A stretch of 64,000 nt of DNA from Burkholderia puraquae (GTDB lineage: Bacteria; Pseudomonadota; Gammaproteobacteria; Burkholderiales; Burkholderiaceae): positions 372,001-436,000 of the forward strand of contig NZ_NBYX01000005.1 of NCBI RefSeq assembly GCF_002099195.1, written 5' to 3'. The notes under the pieces were generated by a model. It did no database searches. It saw nothing but the letters and a program-made list of their open reading frames with translations, and was not told the origin of the DNA. This document shows positions 37,533 through 46,490 of this stretch, one piece after another. Positions within the stretch are counted from its first letter, which is position 1. Every line of letters begins with the position of its first letter. A program made the translations under genes and the position numbers.

Positions 37533-38093
37533 TTACGCATCCGGATCGTTGCTGCGCCCGATGATCTTCGTCGGAAACGGCTCGCCGCGGGCCCGCGACG
37601 GCAACGCGTGCGGATCGTCGCCCGCGTCGCGGCGGCGTGGCGCGATCGCGTCGAGCAGCGCCTGCTGCTCGGGCGGAATCGGGTAGTCCCAGCCGAACCG
37701 GCTCAACTGGAGGCTCTGTGCGATCCGCAGCGCCGGCTCCATGAAGCGGATCGCCGCCGGCGGTGCGTAGCGCGTCTCGACGGTCTTCAGGAACAGCGAC
37801 AGCCAGCGGCTGAAATGGGCCGGCTCGATCCCGTCGAGCGGCTGGTGCGCCTGCTGCACGTTGCCGCGATAGCCCTTGGTGCCGAGCACGAGGCTCGACC
37901 AGAACGTGACCATCTTCGGCAGGTGGTCGTCCCAGCGGCCGGCCAGCTTCGCATCGAAGACGGGCCCGAGCAGCGGATCGACGCGCACGCGGTCGTAGAA
38001 CGCGTAGACGAGATCGCGGATGTTCTCTTCGGTTGGCTCGGTGTCGCGAGGGCGGGCCGGTGCGGTATCGGGCGAGGCGGGCAGGACGGTCAT
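37533..38093 (-). CDS. Group III truncated haemoglobin
   Basis: A 186-residue globin of the truncated III class. The start at 38093 (MTVLPASPDTAP) is preferred over longer frames. The segment IRDLVYAFYDRVRVDPLLGPVFDAKLAGRWDDHLPKMVTFW (split) carries the B/E-helix pattern, with the proximal His likely in the HFSRWLSLF region. Group III globins bind oxygen or NO. The divergent neighbour is an NsrR-type NO sensor, and a candidate NsrR operator lies about 105 bp upstream, so NO detoxification is the likely role. The C-terminal 35 residues are a basic, charged extension. Confidence 0.88.
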   Translation of the reverse strand: MTVLPASPDTAPARPRDTEPTEENIRDLVYAFYDRVRVDPLLGPVFDAKLAGRWDDHLPKMVTFWSSLVLGTKGYRGNVQQAHQPLDGIEPAHFSRWLSLFLKTVETRYAPPAAIRFMEPALRIAQSLQLSRFGWDYPIPPEQQALLDAIAPRRRDAGDDPHALPSRARGEPFPTKIIGRSNDPDA

Positions 38094-38197
38094 GGCAAAA
38101 AGGGCCGGGAGAAATAGGCAACGACGGGGCGGCGGTGCGGGCATCGTGCAGGACGCCGGCCGGATTTTGACGCAAAATAGCGTCCAACACCCTGTAA

Positions 38198-38220
38198 AAC
38201 GTGTAAGTGTCACGCATCTT
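38198..38220. promoter_or_regulatory. Candidate NsrR operator
   Basis: A 23-bp site in the divergent region. Read on the minus strand, its 11-1-11 layout matches the NsrR consensus at about 8 of 11 positions in the left arm (AAGATGCGTGA) and 7 of 11 in the right arm (ACTTACACGTT). It lies between a globin gene and an NsrR-type regulator gene. Confidence 0.5.
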
Positions 38221-38343
38221 ATTGCGCGCGTGCCATCCCGGCAACCCGGGGCCGCGGAGCAGGGCCGTCAACCGGCCTCGTGCGCATCCCGATCGGCCCG
38301 GCTCACGTAATCGGGGCACGATCGATCTTTTCCGTATTCGCCC

Positions 38344-38859
38344 ATGAGACTCACCGACTACACCGACTATTCGCTGCGCGTGATGCTGTACCTTGCCGTG
38401 CGCGGCGAGGGACTCGCGACGATCCAGGAGATCTCGGACGCCTACGGCATCTCGAAGAACCATCTGATGAAAGTCGTGCAGCAACTCGGCGAGCTGGGAT
38501 GGGTCGACACCGTTCGCGGCCGCAACGGCGGGCTGCGGCTGTTCCCCGAATCGCTGCAACTGACTGTCGGCCAGGTCGTGCGCGCGACCGAGAGCGATTT
38601 CGCGCTGGTCGGCTGCTTCTCGGCCGACGGCGAGTCGCGCGGCTGCGTGATCGAGCCGCAGTGCCGCCTGAAGGGCGTGCTGGCAGCCGCGCGCGATGCG
38701 TTCTTCGCCGAACTCGACCGTCACACGCTCGGTGAACTGGTCGAACCCGCTTCGCCGCTCATGGCATTGCTCGGCATTCGTCCGGTCACGCTCGTGCGTG
38801 CCGTTCCGTCGACGGACGACGCGCCTGCAACCGTCGAGCCGCCGTCGACGGCCGGCTGA
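38344..38859 (+). CDS. nsrR: Rrf2-family regulator, NsrR type
   Basis: A 171-residue Rrf2 regulator. The N-terminal MRLTDYTDYSLRVMLYLA and the helix-turn-helix TIQEISDAYGISKNHLMKVV match NsrR, which senses NO through a [4Fe-4S] cluster. Three cysteines are present: Cys91, Cys101 and Cys107; Asp8, the fourth ligand in S. coelicolor NsrR, is conserved. The first two cysteines are nine residues apart rather than the four of E. coli NsrR, a 5-residue insertion (FSADGESRG). Divergent from the truncated haemoglobin gene. Confidence 0.87.
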   Translation: MRLTDYTDYSLRVMLYLAVRGEGLATIQEISDAYGISKNHLMKVVQQLGELGWVDTVRGRNGGLRLFPESLQLTVGQVVRATESDFALVGCFSADGESRGCVIEPQCRLKGVLAAARDAFFAELDRHTLGELVEPASPLMALLGIRPVTLVRAVPSTDDAPATVEPPSTAG

Positions 38860-38955
38860 CCCGCGCTCGCCGCACCCCACGATCCGGCACCCGCCCCGCT
38901 CCGGGCTGCTTCGAGGATATCCCGTATTTTTTGCGCTGAATCAACCCGAATTTCG

Positions 38956-38983
38956 CTTGAAAGCCGCATAACCATCCTCATCT
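38956..38983 (+). promoter_or_regulatory. Sigma-32 heat-shock promoter of clpB
   Basis: CTTGAAA at 38956-38962, a 13-bp spacer and CCTCATCT at 38976-38983. This closely fits the RpoH pattern (CTTGAAA, 11-15 bp, CCCCATNT). A GGAGG ribosome site is at 39002. Confidence 0.75.
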
Positions 38984-39016
38984 TGGTGTTAATCGAAAAT
39001 TGGAGGTCTCGACTAA

Positions 39017-41614
39017 ATGAGAATCGACAAGCTCACCACCAAGTTCCAGGAAGCACTCGCGGACGCGCAAAGCCTCGCGGCAGGCCGCGACAATCAATAC
39101 ATCGAACCCGTTCACGTTCTCGCGGCGCTGGTCGCGCAGCAGGACGGTTCCGCCCGCTCGCTGATGTCGCGCGCAGGTGTTCACGTGCAGGCGCTGCAAG
39201 GCGCGCTGAACGAAGCCATTTCGCGCCTGCCGCAAGTGACGGGCACGGGCGGCGACATCCAGATCGGCCGTGAACTGGCCGGGCTGCTGAACCAGGCCGA
39301 CAAGGAAGCGCAGAAGCTCAACGACACGTTCATCGCGAGCGAGATGTTCCTGCTCGCTGCGTCCGACGACAAGGGTGAAGCCGGCAAGCTCGCCCGCCAG
39401 CACGGCCTCACGCGCAAGGCGCTCGAAGCCGCGATCGCGGCGGTGCGCGGCGGCTCGCAGGTGCACAGCCAGGACGCCGAAAGCCAGCGCGAGGCACTGA
39501 AGAAATACACGGTCGACCTGACCGAGCGCGCCCGTGCGGGCAAGCTCGATCCGGTGATCGGCCGCGACGACGAAATCCGCCGCTCGATCCAGATCCTGCA
39601 GCGCCGCACCAAGAACAACCCGGTGCTGATCGGCGAGCCGGGCGTCGGCAAGACCGCGATCGTCGAAGGGCTCGCGCAGCGCATCGTCAACGGCGAAGTG
39701 CCCGAGACGCTGAAGGGCAAGCGCGTGCTGTCGCTCGACATGGCCGCGCTGCTCGCCGGCGCGAAGTATCGCGGTGAATTCGAGGAGCGCCTGAAGGCGG
39801 TGCTCAACGACATCGCGAAGGACGAAGGCCAGACGATCGTCTTCATCGACGAAATCCATACGATGGTCGGCGCGGGCAAGGCCGAAGGTGCGATGGATGC
39901 GGGCAACATGCTGAAGCCGGCGCTGTCGCGCGGCGAACTGCACTGCATCGGCGCGACTACGCTCGACGAATACCGCAAGTACATCGAGAAGGATGCCGCG
40001 CTCGAGCGCCGTTTCCAGAAGGTGCTCGTCGACGAGCCGAGCGTCGAGGCGACGATCGCGATCCTGCGCGGGCTGCAGGAGAAGTACGAGCTGCACCACG
40101 GCGTCGACATCACCGACCCGGCGATCGTCGCCGCGGCCGAGCTGTCGCACCGCTACATCACCGACCGCTTCCTGCCGGACAAGGCCATCGACCTGATCGA
40201 CGAAGCCGCTTCGAAGATCAAGATGGAAATCGATTCGAAGCCCGAAGAGATGGACAAGCTCGACCGTCGTCTGATCCAGCTGAAGATCGAGCGCGAAGCC
40301 GTGAAGAAGGAGCAGGACGAAGCGTCGCAGAAGCGACTGCAGCTGATCGAGGAAGAGATCGAGCGCCTCGGCCGCGAATATGCGGACCTCGAGGAGATCT
40401 GGACCGCCGAGAAGGCCGCGGTGCAGGGCAGCGCGCAGCTCAAGGAAGAGATCGAGAAGGTGCGGGCCGATATCGTGCGCCTGCAGCGTGAAGGCAAGCT
40501 GGAGAAGGTCGCCGAGCTGCAATATGGCAAGCTGCCGCAACTCGAGTCGCAACTGAAGCAGGTCACGCAGGCCGAAGAGCAGGAGCAGCACAACCCGACG
40601 CGTCCGCGCCTGCTGCGCACGCAGGTCGGTGCCGAGGAAATCGCGGAAGTCGTGTCGCGTTCGACCGGGATTCCGGTGTCGCGGATGATGCAGGGCGAAC
40701 GCGAGAAGCTGCTGCACATCGAGGAAAAGCTGCATGAGCGCGTGGTCGGCCAGCACGAGGCGATCAGCGCGGTGGCCGACGCGATCCGCCGTTCGCGCGC
40801 GGGTCTCGCCGATCCGAACCGTCCGTACGGCTCGTTCCTGTTCCTCGGCCCGACCGGGGTCGGCAAGACCGAGCTGTGCAAGGCGCTGGCCTCGTTCCTG
40901 TTCGACTCGGAAGAGCACCTGATCCGCATCGACATGAGCGAGTTCATGGAGAAGCACAGCGTTGCGCGGCTGATCGGTGCGCCCCCGGGCTATGTCGGCT
41001 ACGAGGAAGGTGGCTACCTGACCGAAGCCGTGCGCCGCAAGCCGTACAGCGTGATCCTGCTCGACGAGATCGAGAAGGCGCATCCGGACGTGTTCAACGT
41101 GCTGCTGCAGGTGCTCGACGACGGCCGCATGACGGACGGGCAGGGGCGCACGGTCGACTTCAAGAACACGGTGATCGTGATGACGTCGAACCTGGGCTCG
41201 CAGGTGATCCAGGCGATGACGGGTTCGCCGCAGGAAGAGATCAAGGACGCCGTGTGGCTCGAGGTGAAGCAGCATTTCCGCCCCGAGTTCCTGAACCGGA
41301 TCGACGACGTCGTCGTGTTCCATGCGCTCGACCGCAGCAACATCGAGTCGATCGCGAAGATCCAGCTCGCACGCCTGCACGAACGGCTCGCGAAGCTCGA
41401 TATGGCGCTCGACGTGTCGGACGCGGCGCTCGAACAGATCGCGAAGGTCGGCTACGATCCGGTGTTCGGCGCGCGGCCGCTGAAGCGCGCGATCCAGCAG
41501 GAGATCGAGAACCCGGTCGCGAAGCTCATCCTCGCGGGCCGCTTCGGTCCGAAGGACGTGATTCCGGTCGACGTTCACGACGGCAAGTTCGTGTTCGACC
41601 GCGTCGTTCACTGA
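39017..41614 (+). CDS. clpB: ATP-dependent disaggregase ClpB
   Basis: An 865-residue Hsp100 chaperone. N-terminal Clp domain ([21 protein letters not shown]), first AAA+ domain with Walker [11 protein letters not shown] near residues 204-213, the coiled-coil middle domain (about 400-520, Lys/Glu-rich), and the second AAA+ domain with Walker [12 protein letters not shown]. It resolubilises protein aggregates together with DnaK. Length fits the family (about 857). It sits alone behind a heat-shock promoter, with GGAGG 10 nt before the ATG. Confidence 0.98.
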   Translation: MRIDKLTTKFQEALADAQSLAAGRDNQYIEPVHVLAALVAQQDGSARSLMSRAGVHVQALQGALNEAISRLPQVTGTGGDIQIGRELAGLLNQADKEAQKLNDTFIASEMFLLAASDDKGEAGKLARQHGLTRKALEAAIAAVRGGSQVHSQDAESQREALKKYTVDLTERARAGKLDPVIGRDDEIRRSIQILQRRTKNNPVLIGEPGVGKTAIVEGLAQRIVNGEVPETLKGKRVLSLDMAALLAGAKYRGEFEERLKAVLNDIAKDEGQTIVFIDEIHTMVGAGKAEGAMDAGNMLKPALSRGELHCIGATTLDEYRKYIEKDAALERRFQKVLVDEPSVEATIAILRGLQEKYELHHGVDITDPAIVAAAELSHRYITDRFLPDKAIDLIDEAASKIKMEIDSKPEEMDKLDRRLIQLKIEREAVKKEQDEASQKRLQLIEEEIERLGREYADLEEIWTAEKAAVQGSAQLKEEIEKVRADIVRLQREGKLEKVAELQYGKLPQLESQLKQVTQAEEQEQHNPTRPRLLRTQVGAEEIAEVVSRSTGIPVSRMMQGEREKLLHIEEKLHERVVGQHEAISAVADAIRRSRAGLADPNRPYGSFLFLGPTGVGKTELCKALASFLFDSEEHLIRIDMSEFMEKHSVARLIGAPPGYVGYEEGGYLTEAVRRKPYSVILLDEIEKAHPDVFNVLLQVLDDGRMTDGQGRTVDFKNTVIVMTSNLGSQVIQAMTGSPQEEIKDAVWLEVKQHFRPEFLNRIDDVVVFHALDRSNIESIAKIQLARLHERLAKLDMALDVSDAALEQIAKVGYDPVFGARPLKRAIQQEIENPVAKLILAGRFGPKDVIPVDVHDGKFVFDRVVH

Positions 41615-41660
41615 TCGCAGGCCTCCGGCCGCCGCCCGGTTCGCGCCGGGCGCGCAAAAA

Positions 41661-41688
41661 CAAACACCCCGCCTCGGCGGGGTGTTTG
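41661..41688. terminator. Terminator between clpB and yidB
   Basis: CAAACACCCCG / CGGGGTGTTTG hairpin. The minus-strand side has a T-run beyond the stem, so it ends yidB; in the clpB direction the T-run is short. Confidence 0.85.
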
Positions 41689-41717
41689 CTTATGGAGCGT
41701 CGCAACGACGCAGCGCT

Positions 41718-42155
41718 TCAGCCCTGCTTGTTGCCGCCGAACATGCCGGCGATCTGCGACAGCGAGCCGAGCACGTTCGACGGGTCGACCTGCGCCTGGC
41801 CGTCGGCCGGCACCGTGCCGTCCGGCGTCGCGTGGTTGACGACGTGCGGCAGTACTTGCGCGAGGACGGTCGAGGCCATCGACGGGTCGACACCGAACTT
41901 GCTCGCGATCGCGCCGATTGCATCCGAGCCGAGCACGTTCTGCAGCGCGTCCGGCGAGATCGGCTGGTTCTGGCCGGTACCGATCCACGAGCCGATGATG
42001 TCGCCGGCGCCGCCTGCCTTGAACTTCTCGATCAGGCCATTCAGGCCGCCCGGCTGGTTGTTGATGAATTCGAGCGCGGTCGTGATCAGTGCGCTTTGCG
42101 AGTTGCCGCCGGCCTGGCCGCCGAGCAGACCGCCAACGATGTCGAGGAGACCCAT
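41718..42155 (-). CDS. yidB: YidB family protein (DUF937)
   Basis: A 145-residue YidB-like protein with the glycine-rich DUF937 pattern (LLDIVGGLLGGQAGG, GGLNGLIEKFKAGGAGDIIGSWIGTGQNQPISPDALQNVLG split, then ASTVLAQVLPHVVNHATPDGTVP). No signal peptide. Function is unknown in E. coli as well. It stands alone on the minus strand. Confidence 0.9.
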   Translation of the reverse strand: MGLLDIVGGLLGGQAGGNSQSALITTALEFINNQPGGLNGLIEKFKAGGAGDIIGSWIGTGQNQPISPDALQNVLGSDAIGAIASKFGVDPSMASTVLAQVLPHVVNHATPDGTVPADGQAQVDPSNVLGSLSQIAGMFGGNKQG

Positions 42156-42243
42156 GGTTCTTCACCTTTACCGATAAGGGCGCCACGGTACGGGCGCCCG
42201 TTGAACGAATGCCGCGCGCACGCCGTCGCGCGCGCGGCGCACA

Positions 42244-42855
42244 TCAGGCGCCCGACGCCGCGGCGGCGGAGGCTGCCTTGTCCTTCTTGCTTTTCTTCTT
42301 CGAACCCTTCGTCGCCTTTGCCGACGATGCTGCGGCCGGTGCGCTCGCACCCGCATCGGCGGATGCCGCCGCTGCTGCGGCCGCTTTTTCCTTCTTCGAC
42401 GTGCGCTTGGCCTTGGCCGGCTTCGCCGCTGTATCCGGCGCGCTTGCCGCCGGTGCCGGTGCAGCGGCCGTCGTGCCGGCCGTCGCGGTCGTGGACGTCG
42501 ATGCCGTGCCTGCCGACGTCGTTGCCGACGTGGTAGCCGATGTCGTCGCGGCCGGCTTCGACAGCTTCACGCCCTTCGGCGGCGTCGACGTGCCGCCGAT
42601 CGTCAGGCCGTTTTCTTCGAGATGCCCGACCGACTTCGTGCCGAGACCCTTGACGCGGTTCGCGAGATCGTCCGCGTCCTTGAACGGGCCGTTCTTGGTG
42701 CGTTCGTCGATGATCGCCTTCGACTTCACGGGCCCGAGACCCTTCACGGATTCGAGCGCGGCCTGGTCAGCCGTGTTGACTTCTACGGCTGCGACAAGGC
42801 CTGCGGCGAGCGACAGCGATAGCGCGACGAACAGCATCAGCAGCTTTTTCAGCAT
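42244..42855 (-). CDS. ComEA-type helix-hairpin-helix protein with low-complexity tail
   Basis: A 203-residue exported protein. The start at 42855 (MLKKLLMLFVALSLSLAAGLVAA) gives a clear signal peptide. The mature part has a ComEA helix-hairpin-helix domain at about residues 24-85 (VNTADQAALESVKGLGPVKSKAIIDERTKNGPF, then LANRVKGLGTKSVGHLEENGLTI), which binds DNA nonspecifically. The rest is low-complexity Ala/Thr/Ser/Lys sequence with TSAT repeats and a basic, Lys-rich end. It may act in DNA uptake, but no com cluster is adjacent. Confidence 0.88.
   Translation of the reverse strand: MLKKLLMLFVALSLSLAAGLVAAVEVNTADQAALESVKGLGPVKSKAIIDERTKNGPFKDADDLANRVKGLGTKSVGHLEENGLTIGGTSTPPKGVKLSKPAATTSATTSATTSAGTASTSTTATAGTTAAAPAPAASAPDTAAKPAKAKRTSKKEKAAAAAAASADAGASAPAAASSAKATKGSKKKSKKDKAASAAAASGA
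42512..42547. repeat. Three tandem 12-bp repeats inside the ComEA-like gene
   Basis: GCCGACGTCGTT, GCCGACGTGGTA and GCCGATGTCGTC in tandem on the plus strand, encoding TSAT repeats in the tail of the ComEA-like protein. Confidence 0.7.
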
Positions 42856-43100
42856 GGCAAAGGCTCCCTGGTTTTGACGGATGAATGGCTGTTGCAACGG
42901 ACGGCGGGGCGCAACCTGGCCGGACGTCGCCGTTAAGCATAGGACAAATGCGTGCCCTTTTTAAGACAGGCTGACCGAATCTTGCTGAAGGCTTGCGGCG
43001 CTGTAAAGACCGAAACCCTCGCCGGGCGGCGATTTTGACCATTCTTTACGGTGTCGCCGCGGTGCGGCCGATATTCGTCGCGCTGGCTGTTCGGCAGGGC

Positions 43101-43131
43101 TTGACTTAGAGTGAACTCTAACTCCTAACCT
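43101..43131 (+). promoter_or_regulatory. MerR-type promoter with dyad in a 19-bp spacer
   Basis: TTGACT (43101-43106), a 19-bp spacer and TAACCT (43126-43131). The perfect inverted repeat TTAGAGT-GA-ACTCTAA (43106-43121) fills most of the spacer. Over-long 19-bp spacers with a central dyad are the hallmark of MerR-activated promoters. The predicted start is only a few bases before the regulator's ATG. Confidence 0.8.
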
Positions 43132-43141
43132 TGTTCCTGCC

Positions 43142-43603
43142 ATGTCGAAAACCGTATCCCAACCTTCCTCCACCGGCCCGCTGACGATCGGCCAGGTCGC
43201 CGAAATGACCGGCTTGTCGACGCATACGCTGCGGTACTACGAGCAGGCCGGCCTGCTGCGCGCGATTTCGCGCACCGCGGCCGGGCACCGGCTGTATGCA
43301 CCGGCCGACCTTGACTGGCTGGCCTTCGTGATGCGCCTGAAGGCGACCGGCATGCCGATCGCGCAGATGCAGGCATTCGCGGCACTGCGCGCGCAAGGCG
43401 AGTCGACCTTCGGTGCGCGGCGCAGCCTGCTGGTCACGCATCGCGATGCGGTGCGCGCGCATATCGCGGAGCTGCAGGCGAGCCTCGACGTGATCAGCGA
43501 CAAGATCGTGAACTATGAGGCACAGGAGCGGGATATGGCACGACGGGCAAAACCTTCTCACGCTCTATCGGAACAGGACGGACACAATGGAACGACTCGT
43601 TGA
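43142..43603 (+). CDS. MerR-family transcriptional regulator
   Basis: A 153-residue regulator. The winged helix-turn-helix (LTIGQVAEMTGLSTHTLRYYEQAGLL) sits at about residues 16-41, with RLYAPADLDWLAFVMRLKATGMPIAQM after it and a coiled-coil dimerisation helix. There are no cysteines, so it is neither a classical metal sensor nor the Cys-based aldehyde sensor AdhR. Its gene lies right behind a MerR-type promoter and overlaps the next gene by 17 bp, so it probably controls both. Confidence 0.92.
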   Translation: MSKTVSQPSSTGPLTIGQVAEMTGLSTHTLRYYEQAGLLRAISRTAAGHRLYAPADLDWLAFVMRLKATGMPIAQMQAFAALRAQGESTFGARRSLLVTHRDAVRAHIAELQASLDVISDKIVNYEAQERDMARRAKPSHALSEQDGHNGTTR

Positions 43604-44021
43604 AGACCGCTATACGCGCGGCTGGAACAAACTGAAGGAAATCGACGGCGAAGCGGGCGAGCGCGTGATCGAAGCCCTCGCGCCGATCGCGCCGGATTTC
43701 GGGCGGTTGATCGTCGAGTTCGGCTTCGGCGACATCTACAGCCGGCCGCAGCTCGACCTGAAAGCGCGCGAAATCGCGACGATCGCGGCGCTGGCTGCGC
43801 TCGGCAATGCGCAGCCGCAGTTGAAGGTACATATCGAGGGCGCGCTGAACGTCGGCTGCACGCGCGACGAGATCGTCGAGGTCTTCATGCAGATGGCCGT
43901 CTACGCGGGTTTCCCGGCTGCGCTCAACGCGCTGTTCGCCGCGCACGAGGTGTTCTCGCGGCGCGACGAAGCGGCGGGCAAGGCGGGAGAGGTGAACGAA
44001 GCGGCTGAGCAGGCCTCATGA
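43587..44021 (+). CDS. Carboxymuconolactone decarboxylase family protein
   Basis: A 144-residue CMD/AhpD-fold protein (RGWNKLKEIDGEAGERVIEAL, LDLKAREIATIAALAALGNAQPQLKVHIEGALNVGCTRDEIVEVFMQMAVYAGFPAALNAL split). It holds the family core helices but only one Cys in the CxxH/CxxC area (VGCTRDE), so it is not a classical AhpD reductase. Real gamma-carboxymuconolactone decarboxylases sit in protocatechuate operons, which are absent here; the substrate is unknown. It overlaps the MerR gene and is likely regulated by it. Confidence 0.9.
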   Translation: MERLVEDRYTRGWNKLKEIDGEAGERVIEALAPIAPDFGRLIVEFGFGDIYSRPQLDLKAREIATIAALAALGNAQPQLKVHIEGALNVGCTRDEIVEVFMQMAVYAGFPAALNALFAAHEVFSRRDEAAGKAGEVNEAAEQAS

Positions 44022-44040
44022 TCGGGCGCGCGCCCGCGCT

Positions 44041-45957
44041 TCACGCGCGGTGCGGCGCGACGATCCGGTGCTTCGCGATGCGCCGGTACAGCGTCGCGCG
44101 CGAGATGCCGAGCGCCTGCGCGGCCGCGTCGGGCCGCCAGCGGTGCGCAGTGAGCGCCGCGACGATGCGGCCGCGTTCGTCGTCAGGCAGCGGGCCGGGC
44201 GCCACGCCGCCGAGCTGCGCGGCGATATCGGCCGGCAGGTCATGCCGCGTCACGCGCGCGGCATCGCACACCGCGCACGCATAGCGCAGCACGTTGCGCA
44301 ACTGCCGCACGTTGCCGGGCCACGGGTACGCGGCGAGCTGTTCGGCGAGCGTTGCATCGAGCGTCAGCACATGGCCGGTTGCCTGCGCCTCCTCGGCGAA
44401 CACGGCAGCAATCACGTCGCGCACGTCGGCGCGCGCGCGCAGCGGCGGCAGGTCGAACGTCGCGCCGCTCAGCCGGTAGTACAGGTCCTCGCGGAACGTG
44501 CCTTCAGCCACCATCCGCGTGAGATCGCGGTGCGTCGCGCAGATCACGTCGAGATCGACACGTACGGGCGTATCGCTGCCGAGCGGCACGACCTCGCCAT
44601 CGGCGAGCACGCGCAACAGGCGCGTCTGCAGCGCGAGCGGCATATCGCCGATTTCGTCGAAGAACAGCGTGCCGCCGTCGGCGAGCGCGATCTTGCCGCG
44701 CGCGCCGTGCTTGCGTGCGCCGGTGAACGCGCCGGCCGCATAGCCGAACAGTTCGCTTTCGATCAGCGCTTCCGGCAGCGCGCCGCAGTTGACCGCGACG
44801 AACGGCCGCGCGCGCCGCGCGCCGGCGTCATGGATCGCGCGCGCGAACACTTCCTTCCCCGCACCGGTTTCGCCGAGCACGAGAATCGGCAGCCGCTTGC
44901 TTGCGACACGCAGCGCGAGTTCGGCCTGTTGCGCGATATGCGCGTCGCTGCTGTGCAGGAACGGCGTCAGCGCGCCGACGTGGCGTTGCGCGGTGCCCGG
45001 GCGGCGCGAGGCCGTGCCGGGCTCGCGGCCGGTGCGCCGTAACGGCGCACGCAGCCGCGCATAGAGCGGCGCGCCGGTCGCGCGCAGCCGCAGGGCGACG
45101 ATCGCGTCGAGCCGCGCGGCATCGCGCAGCGGCATCTCGGTCGCATCGAAGATCTCGTCGATATGGCGCGGTTCGCGCAGCGCCGGCAGCGCGTCGCGCG
45201 CCTGCCGGTTCGCGGCGACGATATTGCCGCATTCGTCGAACGCGATCAGCCATTCCGGTTGCGCTTCGACGTAGTGACGATTCGGATGCCCGAACAGGAT
45301 CCAGTGCTGCGCGGTGCTGTGCACGAAGTAGCCGTCCTCGATCAGCGCCGCACTCTGCCGCACGAGCTGATAGACGAGACGCTGGCTGTCGCGGCCGTCG
45401 GGCGAATGAACGGCCGATGCGTCGAGCACGCCGATCAGCTCGCCGCCCGGCGAAAAGATCGGCGCCGCGCTGCAGGTGAGCGTCGTGAACGCCGCGCGAA
45501 AGTGATCGGTCTTGTGCACGGTGATCGGCGCGAGATCGGTCAGCACGTTCGCGACACCGCACGTGCCTTCCTCGCTTTCCGACCAGCACGAACCGATGTG
45601 CAGCCCCGCGTGGCGGAAGTCGTTGCGGCGCTCGCGGTCGATCCGGTAGTCGATCGTCACGCCGTGTGCGTCGGTCAGCATCACGCAGTAGTCGGCGACG
45701 CGGATCATGTCGTGCAGCCGTGTCAGGCACTGGCCCGACGCGCGCAGGAAGGCCTCCTCCTTGTCACGCACTTCGCGCAGCTCGGCCGCGGTCAGCACGC
45801 GCGGGCCGATCGACGAAGCGGGGTCGAGACGGTAGCGCTCCAGCGACCGTTGCCACGACGACACGAGGCGCGTGGATTCGGCCGGCGCGGGCAGGCGTCC
45901 GGCGAGCGCGCCGAGCACACGGTCGGCGTGCTGGGCCTGGGGGACGGCGTAGGGCAT
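44041..45957 (-). CDS. acoR: Sigma-54-dependent activator of acetoin catabolism AcoR
   Basis: A 638-residue bacterial enhancer-binding protein. After an N-terminal GAF-type sensory region (through about residue 300) comes the AAA+ sigma-54 domain: Walker [17 protein letters not shown], the GAFTGA motif in [13 protein letters not shown] that contacts sigma-54, and Walker [15 protein letters not shown] Fis-type helix-turn-helix closes the protein ([22 protein letters not shown]). The start at 45957 ([16 protein letters not shown]) has GGAG upstream. It is divergent from the aco operon, whose promoter is of the sigma-54 type. Confidence 0.93.
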   Translation of the reverse strand: MPYAVPQAQHADRVLGALAGRLPAPAESTRLVSSWQRSLERYRLDPASSIGPRVLTAAELREVRDKEEAFLRASGQCLTRLHDMIRVADYCVMLTDAHGVTIDYRIDRERRNDFRHAGLHIGSCWSESEEGTCGVANVLTDLAPITVHKTDHFRAAFTTLTCSAAPIFSPGGELIGVLDASAVHSPDGRDSQRLVYQLVRQSAALIEDGYFVHSTAQHWILFGHPNRHYVEAQPEWLIAFDECGNIVAANRQARDALPALREPRHIDEIFDATEMPLRDAARLDAIVALRLRATGAPLYARLRAPLRRTGREPGTASRRPGTAQRHVGALTPFLHSSDAHIAQQAELALRVASKRLPILVLGETGAGKEVFARAIHDAGARRARPFVAVNCGALPEALIESELFGYAAGAFTGARKHGARGKIALADGGTLFFDEIGDMPLALQTRLLRVLADGEVVPLGSDTPVRVDLDVICATHRDLTRMVAEGTFREDLYYRLSGATFDLPPLRARADVRDVIAAVFAEEAQATGHVLTLDATLAEQLAAYPWPGNVRQLRNVLRYACAVCDAARVTRHDLPADIAAQLGGVAPGPLPDDERGRIVAALTAHRWRPDAAAQALGISRATLYRRIAKHRIVAPHRA

Positions 45958-46048
45958 GGTCGGCTCCGGTTCCGTACAGCGGGGAATGCGATGTTCTTGT
46001 AGCACATCCCGTTCGGCGGATCACATTGCATCGCAGCACGCAGCGGGT

Positions 46049-46066
46049 GTGAGACGTTCGTCTCAC
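46049..46066. promoter_or_regulatory. Candidate AcoR site 1 (perfect palindrome)
   Basis: GTGAGACG-TT-CGTCTCAC, a perfect 18-bp palindrome about 290 bp upstream of the sigma-54 promoter and 90 bp upstream of acoR. Distant paired palindromes are typical activator sites for sigma-54 promoters. Confidence 0.6.
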
Positions 46067-46079
46067 CGGTATCGCGGGC

Positions 46080-46099
46080 CGTCTCGTGCCGTTGAGACG
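46080..46099. promoter_or_regulatory. Candidate AcoR site 2
   Basis: CGTCTC-N8-GAGACG, sharing the GAGACG core of site 1, with its centre 32 bp (about three helical turns) from it. Confidence 0.5.
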
Positions 46100-46344
46100 C
46101 GTTCATGTGCGAACTGCGGAGATCGTCCGGCATGACGCGGCGTGCGCGGCGCCGCCATACCGCGGGGTTTGCGGGCGGAACGGTGTGCTTGCGCCGGCGT
46201 CGCGATCGCCGTTTCGTTACATCGGCGAGGTGAGACGAGCGGGCCGAATTGCCGCGCGCTCCATTCGTCCAGCAGCGAATCCGGAGCGCTTGCATACCCG
46301 CCGCGTCAGCATTCACAAGGGTTTCACGTTCATCGCACGCACGA

Positions 46345-46360
46345 TGGCACGCCGCTTGCA
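46345..46360 (+). promoter_or_regulatory. Sigma-54 promoter of the aco operon
   Basis: TGGCAC-N5-TTGCA, with GG and GC exactly 10 bp apart, a full match to the -24/-12 consensus. The predicted start is near 46371, about 120 nt before acoX. Confidence 0.82.
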
Positions 46361-46490
46361 GAGATCACGGGCAAGTCGGCGCGGTCGCGTTGACGACGAT
46401 CCGCCGCCCGGCGATGGCAGCGGACGAAACAGGCAGGACCGCAGCGCGCGCCGATGTGCCGCGGCCGGCCAACTGGATGGAGACAAACCC

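Larger units (their letters stand above)
45958..46490. other. 533-bp divergent control region of the aco locus
   Basis: No gene. It holds two palindromic candidate AcoR sites (46049-46066 and 46080-46099), a third GGTGAGACG half-site (46229-46237) and the sigma-54 promoter of the aco operon (46345-46360). Confidence 0.6.

Noticed and set aside
37303-38880. A 525-codon minus-strand frame around the haemoglobin and regulator genes
   Set aside because: It is out of frame with the globin and antisense to moaE and nsrR.
38978-41611. An 877-codon minus-strand open frame opposite clpB
   Set aside because: Matches clpB end to end as its antisense; no ribosome site or motif.
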